From the NCBI GenBank assembly GCA_947458455.1, contig CANGYJ010000001.1, forward strand, positions 1-64,000: a DNA stretch of 64,000 nucleotides. The letters run 5' to 3'. Position numbers and translations under genes: made by a program. The notes beneath the pieces were generated by a model. That model did not search any database. It was not told where the DNA came from and saw only the letters and a list, made by a program, of their open reading frames with translations. Of the stretch, positions 52,383 to 60,290 are shown piece by piece. Each line of letters begins with the position of its first letter. Within the stretch, counting starts at the first letter, position 1. The DNA is from Verrucomicrobiaceae bacterium (GTDB lineage Bacteria > Verrucomicrobiota > Verrucomicrobiia > Verrucomicrobiales > Verrucomicrobiaceae).

Positions 52383-54389
52383 ATGAACTGGCTCTTCCCC
52401 CTCTACCTCGCCGGTGCCGCTGCGATCATCGCGCCGATCCTGCTGCACCTGCGTCGTCGTCCGCCGCAGGATCGCGTGGAGTTCAGCTCGCTGCTCTTCC
52501 TTGATGCGCAGACGCCCGTGCCCGTCAGCAAACGTCGCCTCGAAAACTGGCTGCTGCTTCTGCTGCGTTGCCTCGCGCTCATCCTACTCGCGCTCATGTT
52601 CTCGCGGCCCTTCGTTCAAAGCGAGTCCACCGCCCCTGCCTCGCCCAACAGCGCCACGCTCATCCTGCTCGACCGCAGCGCGTCCATGCGCCGCGCTGAT
52701 TTGTGGAAGCAAGCCGTCGCCGAGGCCGAGAAGCAGCTCAAGGCCGCCAAACTCACCGACCGCATCGCTCTGGCCGTTTTCGACCGCGAACTCACACCAC
52801 TGTGGAGCTTTGACGAAGATCGCCACACACCCGCGAACCGCCTCAATGCCATCCAAACACGTCTCGCGTCCCTAACGCCTACTTGGAACGCCACACAGCT
52901 CGACCGCACTCTCATCGCTTCCGTGCCGAGTTTTGACTCCAGCACCACCTCGCTCAAAAAACGCATCCACCTCATCTCCGATCTTCAAGAAGGCACCAAG
53001 CTCGACGCCCTTCGCACCATCGCCTGGCCTGCCGAACTCACCCTCAGCGTCCACCGCCTCGATACCGCCACCAATGACAACCTCTCCATCGCCCTCGCCG
53101 CCCGCGAGCAAGAGGGGAGCGCGGACACTCTTGTCCGCCTCCGCTTGAGCAACACTCGCGACTCCGCCCTTCGCGATTTCACCCTCGCCTGGCAGGGCGC
53201 ACCCAAATCCGACGCCATTACCGCGCAGATCCCACCCGGAGCCTCCCGTATCCTCACCGCGCCGCCGAATTCCACCAACGCCACCACGCTCACCCTCACG
53301 GGCGACACGCACGACTTCGACAACCGCATCTTCATCGCCCCGCCGCAGCCGCGCAGCGTGCGCATCCACTTCCTCGGCAAAGACGCCACGCGAGATGAAG
53401 CTTCATCGCCTCTTTACTACCTCGCCCGTGCTCTCCAGCCCACTGCCACACTCGCGCCCGTTCTCACCGCCGACGAAAAACTTCCCACTCAGCCCACCGA
53501 CATCCTCTTCATCGTCGGCAATGCTCCCGCCGAGGGCCTGCGCGACTACCTCGAACGCGGCGGCTTCCTCGTCACCGTACCCAGCGACGCCACCTTGCTC
53601 AAATCGCTGCTTCAAACCGATCTCGCCGTCACGCCTGACACCAGCGACGACTATCGCATGCTCGGCGAAGTCCAAACCGAGCACCCTTTACTCAAACCCT
53701 TCGCCGACCCCAAACTCCGCGACTTCACCAAACTCCGCTTCTGGAAGCATCGCATCATCAGTGATGCGGGCACTCCTGCCCGCACCTCCGGCCTCGAAAC
53801 GCTCGCCACCTTCGACAACGGCCATCCCGCCATCCTGAGCGCTCGCATCGGCCAAGGCACGCTCATCGTCCTCGCCTCCGGCTGGCATCCAGCGGATAGC
53901 CAACTCGCGCTGAGCACGAAATTCATCCCCCTCCTCTACGGCTGGCTCGCTGCGGCGGGCTTCAGCCACGATCCCGCGGCTACGCTGCTCGTTGGCGATG
54001 CGTTGCCGCTCGATGCCGCCCAAGTACACACCATCACCGATCCCGAAAACAAGACGCACCGCCTCAAACCCGGCGAAACCTTCACCAGCAGCCAAATCGG
54101 TCTCCACAAGGTCCAAAGCGCCGCGCACAGCCAAATCTTCGCCGTCAACCTTTCGCCGGAGGAAGGTCGCATCTTCGCGCTCGAGCCGTCAAAGCTCGCG
54201 GAATATGGATTGAAGCTCTCTTCGGCCTCCGAGCCTCAAAACGAATCGGCCACCACGGATCAGCGCCTCACGGCCTCCGATACCGAGCAGAGCCAGCACC
54301 TCTGGTGGTGGTTTTTGATGGGCCTCCTGGCGGTGCTCCTGCTCGAAACCGCACTCGCCGGGCGCACGAGATCGGCGCTGGCGTCTTGA
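52383..54389 (+). CDS. BatA/VWA domain membrane protein
   Basis: The protein has 668 residues from the ATG at 52383. BatA_N (MNWLFPLYLAGAAAIIAPILLHLRRRPP) is followed by a second helix (about 55-73), a VWA domain with metal site D97-R-S-A-S (LLDRSASMRR), a beta-rich central part and a final helix (WWWFLMGLLAVLLLETAL). The VWA part would sit outside the membrane. Residues about 459-469 (SDAGTPARTS) come from a repeat insert shared with the DUF4175-like gene, and residues 245-253 from another palindrome. Confidence 0.9.
   Translation: MNWLFPLYLAGAAAIIAPILLHLRRRPPQDRVEFSSLLFLDAQTPVPVSKRRLENWLLLLLRCLALILLALMFSRPFVQSESTAPASPNSATLILLDRSASMRRADLWKQAVAEAEKQLKAAKLTDRIALAVFDRELTPLWSFDEDRHTPANRLNAIQTRLASLTPTWNATQLDRTLIASVPSFDSSTTSLKKRIHLISDLQEGTKLDALRTIAWPAELTLSVHRLDTATNDNLSIALAAREQEGSADTLVRLRLSNTRDSALRDFTLAWQGAPKSDAITAQIPPGASRILTAPPNSTNATTLTLTGDTHDFDNRIFIAPPQPRSVRIHFLGKDATRDEASSPLYYLARALQPTATLAPVLTADEKLPTQPTDILFIVGNAPAEGLRDYLERGGFLVTVPSDATLLKSLLQTDLAVTPDTSDDYRMLGEVQTEHPLLKPFADPKLRDFTKLRFWKHRIISDAGTPARTSGLETLATFDNGHPAILSARIGQGTLIVLASGWHPADSQLALSTKFIPLLYGWLAAAGFSHDPAATLLVGDALPLDAAQVHTITDPENKTHRLKPGETFTSSQIGLHKVQSAAHSQIFAVNLSPEEGRIFALEPSKLAEYGLKLSSASEPQNESATTDQRLTASDTEQSQHLWWWFLMGLLAVLLLETALAGRTRSALAS
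53116..53140. repeat. REP-like palindrome GCGGAC-N6-GTCCGC in the BatA gene
   Basis: The arms lie at 53121-53126 and 53133-53138, preceded by GGAGC as in the copy at 2661-2686. It is in frame and reads GSADTLVR in the BatA protein. Relative to the coding strand it is in the opposite orientation to the other copy. Confidence 0.6.
53759..53789 (+). repeat. 31-bp palindrome-bearing insert, copy 2
   Basis: The core TGCGGGCA-N4-TGCCCGCA lies at 53765-53784. All 31 bases are identical to the copy at 5129-5159 in the DUF4175-like gene, in the same orientation and reading frame relative to the coding strand (SDAGTPARTS in both proteins). Confidence 0.75.
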
Positions 54390-54466
54390 GATCGTGAAAA
54401 AACCTTGTCGCTTCCGGTGGTTTGAGGTTTCATCGGTCTCCTTTCCGAAATCAAAGCCACTCCCGC

Positions 54467-54955
54467 ATGACTGAACTCAATCGCCGCATCGCAGCCGCTC
54501 AGGGCTATGTCGAGCTCGGCCTCCACGCGGAGGCCCGCGAGGAGTTGGCGGCGCTGCCGGTAGCGTCGCATGGGCGGGTGGATGTGATCGAGATCACGCT
54601 GCTGTGCCTGATGGGCGAGCGGCGCTGGGAGGAGGCCTTTGCGCTGGCGGCCAAACTCTGCCAGCAGGAGCCTTTGGAGCCTGGTGGCTTCATTCACGCG
54701 GCCTTTTGCCTGCATGAGATGAATCGCACCGCCGAGGCCCTCGATTTTCTCGGTCGTGGCCCCGCCTCTCTCCGCACCAAGCCGGAGTATTTTTATAACA
54801 TGGGCTGCTACCACGCGAAGCTCGCCCAGTTGGACAAAGCGCTGCGGTATCTGCGTCAGGCCTTTGATTTGGATCCTTCCCTCCGCCGCTTTGCCAGGAA
54901 GGATGCAGACCTCGCCGCGCTGCGGGTGCATCTTCACATCGGCACGCTCGCATGA
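54467..54955 (+). CDS. TPR-repeat protein
   Basis: The protein has 162 residues from the ATG at 54467. It has four to five tetratricopeptide-like helix pairs (AAAQGYVELGLHAEAREELA; HAAFCLHEMNRTAEALDFLG; YNMGCYHAKLAQLDKALRYLRQAFDLDP). There is no signal peptide. Its stop overlaps the start of the serine hydrolase gene (ATGA), so they are translated together. Confidence 0.82.
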   Translation: MTELNRRIAAAQGYVELGLHAEAREELAALPVASHGRVDVIEITLLCLMGERRWEEAFALAAKLCQQEPLEPGGFIHAAFCLHEMNRTAEALDFLGRGPASLRTKPEYFYNMGCYHAKLAQLDKALRYLRQAFDLDPSLRRFARKDADLAALRVHLHIGTLA

Positions 54956-56130
54956 TCACCCCTGTCTCACCCCAGCAGCTCGCGGCCGTGACCGCGTGGT
55001 TTGAGGAGGGCTTCCGAACTCGCGGGGAGTTGGGAGCCTCTGTCTCCATCTGGCAAGAGGGGCGTGAAATCCTCAGCCTCGGGCACGGCCACTATGATCG
55101 TGCCCGCACCCGCGTGTGGACGCAGGACACGCTCGTTCCGGTTTGGTCCGCCACGAAGGCACCCGCCGCCGTGTGCTGCCTCATGGCATTGCACGAGGCC
55201 GGGCTGCCGCTCGATTGCCCGGTGGCGGAGATTTGGCCGGAATTCGTCGGCGGTGGAAAATCGGACGTGCGCTTTCTGCATCTCCTCACACACACCGCCG
55301 GGCTGTGTGCTTTGGATGAGCGAGTGCCCATCTTTAACTACGAAGCCGTCGTCGAAGCGCTGGAGCGCCAAATGCCGCTGTGGGTGCCCGGCGAGCATCA
55401 GGGCTACCACGCCCGCACCTTTGGCTTCCTCCTGGATGAGATCGTGCGCCGTCTCACCGGCGCGGAATCGCTCGGCCAGTACTTCCATGAGATTTTCGGT
55501 GGCCCGATGGAGCTTGATTTTTGGATCGGCCTGCCGCCCGAGCAGTTTGAGCGTGTCTCACCCATCTATCCCGGTAAGATCAGCATCGCCGCCGCAGACC
55601 AGCCCTTCCTCAAAGCCTTCAACACGCCGAACTCGCTCACGCTCCGCACCTTCCAATCGCCCTTCGGCCTCAATGCCGTGAGTGATTTCAATCAAAGCGA
55701 GACCTGGGCACGCGGTTACGCCAGCATGGGCGGCGTGGGCAGTGCTCGCGGGCTGGCCAAATTCTACGCCATGCTCGCCGATGGTGGCCGCTGCAAGGGC
55801 TTCGAAGTCGTGCCGCAGGCCGTGCTGAAGCAGCTCGAAGAAACCATCTGCCAGAATGAAGACGCGGTTCTTCTCACGCCCATCGCTTTTGCCGCAGGTG
55901 TGATTCACGATCCTCTTGACCGAAATCCCGACTCCGAAACGCAGGGCCAAAAGCTCCGTCAGCTCTACGGCCCTTCGCCGCATGCCTATGGTCATCCGGG
56001 AGCCGGAGGCAGTCTGGCCTTTGCTGATCCAGAGAACGCCATCTCCTTCACCTATGTGATGAACCAGATGGAAACCGGTGCTTTGCCTGGTGAGAGAGTC
56101 TGTGGCCTCGTCGAGCGGCTTTACGCGTGA
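54952..56130 (+). CDS. Beta-lactamase family serine hydrolase
   Basis: The protein has 392 residues, class C beta-lactamase/EstB-like, without a signal peptide. The nucleophile is Ser66 in WSATKAP (S-x-x-K), followed by LLTHTAGLCALDE and the GYHARTFGFLLDEIVRRLTG segment with the active-site Tyr. The end has HAYGHPGAGGSLAFADPE, where H-x-G replaces the K-T-G box. Esterase or peptidase activity is more likely than beta-lactam hydrolysis. Confidence 0.85.
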   Translation: MITPVSPQQLAAVTAWFEEGFRTRGELGASVSIWQEGREILSLGHGHYDRARTRVWTQDTLVPVWSATKAPAAVCCLMALHEAGLPLDCPVAEIWPEFVGGGKSDVRFLHLLTHTAGLCALDERVPIFNYEAVVEALERQMPLWVPGEHQGYHARTFGFLLDEIVRRLTGAESLGQYFHEIFGGPMELDFWIGLPPEQFERVSPIYPGKISIAAADQPFLKAFNTPNSLTLRTFQSPFGLNAVSDFNQSETWARGYASMGGVGSARGLAKFYAMLADGGRCKGFEVVPQAVLKQLEETICQNEDAVLLTPIAFAAGVIHDPLDRNPDSETQGQKLRQLYGPSPHAYGHPGAGGSLAFADPENAISFTYVMNQMETGALPGERVCGLVERLYA

Positions 56131-56144
56131 GCCGGGTTGCCCGC

Positions 56145-56915
56145 TTAATGAAGCCTCAACGTGACAGCGCTTGAGTCTTTCAGCACCAGCCCGACCTCAC
56201 GACGTGTCATTTGCTCAAACTGCTCTGCCCAGTCACGCATCGAGTGCTCCGCATGGCCGTAGGGAAGGAAATCGCGTGCGTTGAAGAAGGTCAGCTTATC
56301 CGCCTCGTTGTCTGCGAATTGGAAAAACACGTTGCTGCCATCTCCTGCGGTCACTTTACCTTCGATTGCCATGTTTCCTGTGGTGAACCATCTCGCCAGC
56401 CCCGCTGCGGGCGTCACCGCCACTTTCATCAAGGTGAGAGCCGCATTGCCATTCGGGCTGGTGGGATTCAGTTCGGTGATCGCGAGCTTCAGCGTGAGGA
56501 CGCCACGGCCGGGGTGTTTGACGAGCCGGTAGCGTGGCCTTGGAGAGTTCTTCATGGCCGCCGCGAACTCCTCACGCAGCTTCCACGCCATCCACTTCTC
56601 CTGCCGATGAAGGCCCCAGCGTATCTCCTGACGTGCCACTGCCTTCTTGGGCGGTCGCAGATGCGCCAGCGTCACCGGGGCGATGTAGATTTCCTGAGCC
56701 GCATTGCCCACCTGGCGCACATTCGCATCAGAGGAGGTCCATACCTTCTGAAATGGCAGCTGCCCCTTCGTATTGAGAGCCTTGGACCGCTGCTCAAAGA
56801 AGGGGGAAAGCTTCACCGGCCTCGCCTTGAGCAGGTGATTGGTCGTGGAGCACGAACACAGCAGCAGGCCGGGCAGCAAGAGCAAAAGGAAGCGGCAGAG
56901 CAGGGGAGGCGGCAT
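56145..56915 (-). CDS. DUF3313-like lipoprotein
   Basis: The protein has 256 residues. A lipobox (LLLCSC) ends the signal peptide. The mature part has the pattern of DUF3313 outer-membrane lipoproteins (YIAPVTLAHLRPP, RLVKHPGRGVLTLKLAITELNP, GNMAIEGKVTAGDGSNVFFQFADNE). Function unknown. It is divergent from the broken DUF1553 gene. Confidence 0.72.
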   Translation of the reverse strand: MPPPLLCRFLLLLLPGLLLCSCSTTNHLLKARPVKLSPFFEQRSKALNTKGQLPFQKVWTSSDANVRQVGNAAQEIYIAPVTLAHLRPPKKAVARQEIRWGLHRQEKWMAWKLREEFAAAMKNSPRPRYRLVKHPGRGVLTLKLAITELNPTSPNGNAALTLMKVAVTPAAGLARWFTTGNMAIEGKVTAGDGSNVFFQFADNEADKLTFFNARDFLPYGHAEHSMRDWAEQFEQMTRREVGLVLKDSSAVTLRLH

Positions 56916-57001
56916 GTCGCGGAGGTGAATAGCTTGGATGTTATTGAATCCGTCTTAAAAAGACAATCCCAGAGTCCGCTCTCAGCCATGAGTCGGCCAT
57001 T

Positions 57002-58044
57002 TTGTTTCTCTGGAGCTCTTCCCTGGCAAGACGCCGCTTGGCATCCAATGTGCCGCAATTACCTCCCGGCGTGCCTTACTACTTTCAAGGCCCCGTCTTT
57101 CATTGCATGACGGCTGAGCAGGTCTGGGACTCCATGGTCGCCCTCGTCAGTGCCGATCCCAAGCAGCTAAAATGGTCCGCCCGCGAGCGTGAGCGCCGCG
57201 AGCTGAACAACCGCCACAACCTCGCCAAGATGCTCGACAAGACCGAGCCTGATCTCCTCTTTCAGGCATCCAAACTCGTCTCTGCGGCGATGAAGGATCA
57301 GAACAAGGAATTCGACCAGCTTCGCAAGGAACTCGATGTCGCCCGTGCGAAGGACGACAAGGAAAAGGCCAAGGAAATTCAGCGGCGCCTCAATGCAAGC
57401 CAGCGCATCCTACGCCAGACCGTCTCCAGGTGCTTCTACGAAGCCGCGAAGAAATCCAACAACAAGGAAATCCAAGCTCAACTAGCCGCCAGCGCCGGAG
57501 ACGGCCCCATGGGATGAACATGATGGAAACGGCCCGCGTTGATGCCAAAGCGGCTTCGCTTAATGAGAAGCTCATGACCCGCATCAAAGCCGATGAAATC
57601 CTCCTCGGCATCAAAGACCCCAGAAGCGCCAAGAGCTTTGAAAACTACCGAAAGACCCTTCATCAAACCTGGAGCCGCGCTGCCGCGCTGCCTTCACCCG
57701 CGCCACGCGGCCATTTCCTCCGCGAATTCGGCCAAAGTGACCGCGATGTGATCGAAAACGCCTCCGATGAAGCCTCGGTGCCACAGGCCCTCACCATCAT
57801 GAACGGTTCGCTTCTCAGCCAGATCACCAGCGGATGGCCCACCTTCAGCCTGAACCTTCGCAAAGCCGCCACCAACGAGGAGAAGATCGATGTGCTCTTC
57901 CTCAGCCTCTACTCCCGCCCGCCCACAGCCAAGGAGAAGACGCACATGCTTCAGACCATCGAATCCTACGCCTCGAACAAGAACCTCTGGGAAGACATCA
58001 CCCTCGCTGCCCTCAGCACCCGGCGTTTCATCTTCGTCGAATAG
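57002..58044 (+). pseudogene. 5'-truncated, frameshifted DUF1553 (PSCyt1-family) gene
   Basis: Only the last third of a DUF1549/DUF1553 protein is present. The first frame begins without signal peptide or cytochrome domain and covers HCMTAEQVWDSMVALVSAD to a stop at about 57515. A shift of one base then continues in the next frame through ARVDAKAASLNEKLM, GHFLREFGQSDRDVIENASD and EASVPQALTIMNGSLLSQIT to the natural end at 58044. The parts fit one ancestral DUF1553 domain, so I merge them. Confidence 0.75.
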
Positions 58045-58074
58045 CAGAGGGCGGATACACCGCCTACTCGTTCC

Positions 58075-59115
58075 TCACGCCTCCCTTCGCAGTTTGTAGG
58101 GATACACGTTCCCGCTGTTCCATTGGCAGACGTAGAGATCACCTTGCGTGTCCACGCACACATCGTGGCAGTTGTTGAAGACTGGCTGGTCTTGCAGGAG
58201 CACCTTGAGGCTGCCGTTTTCATACTCGGGTGCGCATCCGCCGGGATTCGAGATCACTTTGCCCGTCGCGTCGAGGATGGTCACGAAGCCACGGCTCTGC
58301 CACATGCGGTAGTCGTTCGGTTTCGCGCCAAAGCAGACGCCTGAATAGAGGTGCTCGCCATGGATGACGGGACGGCTCACATACGCGCCGGGCAGATACA
58401 CGCCGCGGACATGCGTGCCGTCGAGCTTGAACCAGTTGAACTCATTGCGGATGCGCTCCGTGACAACCAGCAGCGGCTCGCTGCCTCGCGTATCGAGGGC
58501 GATGCCGTGAGCCTGCATGAACTTGCCCGGATTCGACGGCTGCGTGCTTTTGCCACCGAACTTGGAGATGAATTTCCCCTCCTTGTCGAAGCGCAGCACA
58601 TACTGCGAGCCATAACCGTCCGCGACGTAGATGTCCCCATTCGGGGCGACGGCGCTTTCGGTGGGCGCATAGGCCTCACTGGGCTTGTAGATGCCTTCTT
58701 TGACGGCATGCGGGAGTTCCAGCACGATCTGACCATCGAGCGTGGCTTTCACCACTCGCCCAATCGTGTCGCAAAGGTAGAGATGCCCATCGTGATAGGT
58801 CAAACCGTGGGCGCCGCTCATCCCGAGCGTCCACTGGTCGAGCAGTGCTCCATTCACATCATAGATGAGCACATTGTTCTGCTTGTGATTGGTGAGCAAG
58901 AATAGGCGACCGTCCGGCACCTGCACCATCTCATGACAATCCTTCACAGGCGTTTTCGCACTGTCTGCCTTGCTCCAGAGCTTATCGACCCGATAACGTC
59001 GATCGCCATGACCGATGACGGAGCCATGAAACTCGGGTGCGGTCTTTGCGAGGGATTGAACAAAGGGGGCGGCGAGGACGGCGGTGGTAATGAACTGGCG
59101 GCGTGTGGGCTTCAT
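58075..59115 (-). CDS. Tat-exported NHL-repeat / six-bladed beta-propeller protein
   Basis: The protein has 346 residues. The N-terminus MKPTRRQFITTAVLAAP carries a Tat motif (T-R-R-Q-F). Propeller blades follow (GAHGLTYHDGHLYLCDTIG; AVAPNGDIYVADGYGSQYV; FNNCHDVCVDTQGDLYVCQW). NHL propellers bind ligands or catalyse in secreted enzymes; the role here is unknown. Tat export suggests that it folds, perhaps with metal, before leaving the cell. Confidence 0.85.
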   Translation of the reverse strand: MKPTRRQFITTAVLAAPFVQSLAKTAPEFHGSVIGHGDRRYRVDKLWSKADSAKTPVKDCHEMVQVPDGRLFLLTNHKQNNVLIYDVNGALLDQWTLGMSGAHGLTYHDGHLYLCDTIGRVVKATLDGQIVLELPHAVKEGIYKPSEAYAPTESAVAPNGDIYVADGYGSQYVLRFDKEGKFISKFGGKSTQPSNPGKFMQAHGIALDTRGSEPLLVVTERIRNEFNWFKLDGTHVRGVYLPGAYVSRPVIHGEHLYSGVCFGAKPNDYRMWQSRGFVTILDATGKVISNPGGCAPEYENGSLKVLLQDQPVFNNCHDVCVDTQGDLYVCQWNSGNVYPYKLRREA

Positions 59116-59246
59116 GGGAAGTTGGGTTCAGTCAAAGGTGAGCGGTATAGGGCAAAGTCGAGGAAATGGTCAAGATGAGAGGTGGGAGAAGTCAGGAATA
59201 CGAGCTTGGTTTCGCTCTCTTATGATGGAACACGCCCCATCAACTC

Positions 59247-60287
59247 ATGAGACTCGCGCTACTTCTAATCCTGCTCGCCTGTGTCGCTAGCTATGCCTAT
59301 TTTCAAAAACGCATTCCGTCCTTGATCGCAGACCCTGCATTGAAGGAACGGCTCACGGCGATGCAGTATCAGGTGACGGTGGAAGGTGGAACGGAGCCTC
59401 CTTTCAAGAATGAGTATTGGGATAACCACAAGCCAGGCATTTATGTGAGCGTGGTCTCTGGTGAGCCCCTGTTTAGCTCCAAGGACAAGTTTGATTCGGG
59501 CACTGGATGGCCAAGCTTTACGCGTCCCATTCGTGCCTCGGCAGTCAAAGAATCCGCGGATGATTCTTTCGGCATGAATCGGGGCGAGATTCGCTCGGTG
59601 AAGGCGGATTCGCATCTGGGCCATGTGTTTGACGACGGGCCAGCCCCCACCGGGCAGCGCTACTGCATCAATTCCGCCGCGTTGAGCTTTGTGCCCGAGC
59701 AGGAACTGGCTGCCGCTGGGCTGGGGGATTACATTGGCACCTTTGCGCCTGGAGATTCTGCCTCGGTGGCAGGCGACGCCTCGGGATTGAAAAAGGCGAC
59801 ACTCGCCGCCGGCTGTTTCTGGTGCATGGAGGCCATCTATGAAAGCATCGACGGCGTCGGCGATGTGGTTTCTGGCTTTGCGGGCGGTCAGTCGTTGAAC
59901 CCAACGTATCAGGACCACGGCAACCACACCGAAACGATCGAGTTTAGCTACGATCCGAAGAAGGTGAGCTACGAGACGCTGCTTCGTGTCTTCTGGGAAT
60001 CCCATGACGCGAGTGATGGAAGCGGTATCGCTCCCGATTACGGGCCGAGTTATCGGCCTGTGATCTTCTACCGGACTCCTGAGGAAAAAGCGGAGATCGA
60101 GAGGGTGAAGGCCTTGGTGCAAAAAGAACTCTCCAAGCCCATCGCGACCGAGATTGTCCCCTATGAGCGCTTTTGGAAGGCCGAAGACTTCCATCAGAAC
60201 TTTGTGAAACAGAACCCGAGCGATGGTTATGTGCGAAACGTCAGCCTCCCACGCGTTCGCGACGCATTGGAGGCGTTGAAGAAGTGA
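59247..60287 (+). CDS. msrAB: Membrane-anchored MsrB-MsrA fusion, peptide methionine sulfoxide reductase
   Basis: The enzyme repairs oxidised methionine of both stereo-forms. The protein has 346 residues: a signal anchor ([19 protein letters not shown]), MsrB (about 35-155) with catalytic Cys140 in RYCINSA, and MsrA (about 180-345) with Cys190 in [16 protein letters not shown]. The MsrB zinc cysteines are replaced (SVVSGEPLF), as in the zinc-free class. Order MsrB-MsrA is less common than MsrA-MsrB. It probably acts in the periplasm. Confidence 0.93.
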   Translation: MRLALLLILLACVASYAYFQKRIPSLIADPALKERLTAMQYQVTVEGGTEPPFKNEYWDNHKPGIYVSVVSGEPLFSSKDKFDSGTGWPSFTRPIRASAVKESADDSFGMNRGEIRSVKADSHLGHVFDDGPAPTGQRYCINSAALSFVPEQELAAAGLGDYIGTFAPGDSASVAGDASGLKKATLAAGCFWCMEAIYESIDGVGDVVSGFAGGQSLNPTYQDHGNHTETIEFSYDPKKVSYETLLRVFWESHDASDGSGIAPDYGPSYRPVIFYRTPEEKAEIERVKALVQKELSKPIATEIVPYERFWKAEDFHQNFVKQNPSDGYVRNVSLPRVRDALEALKK

Positions 60288-60290
60288 AAT

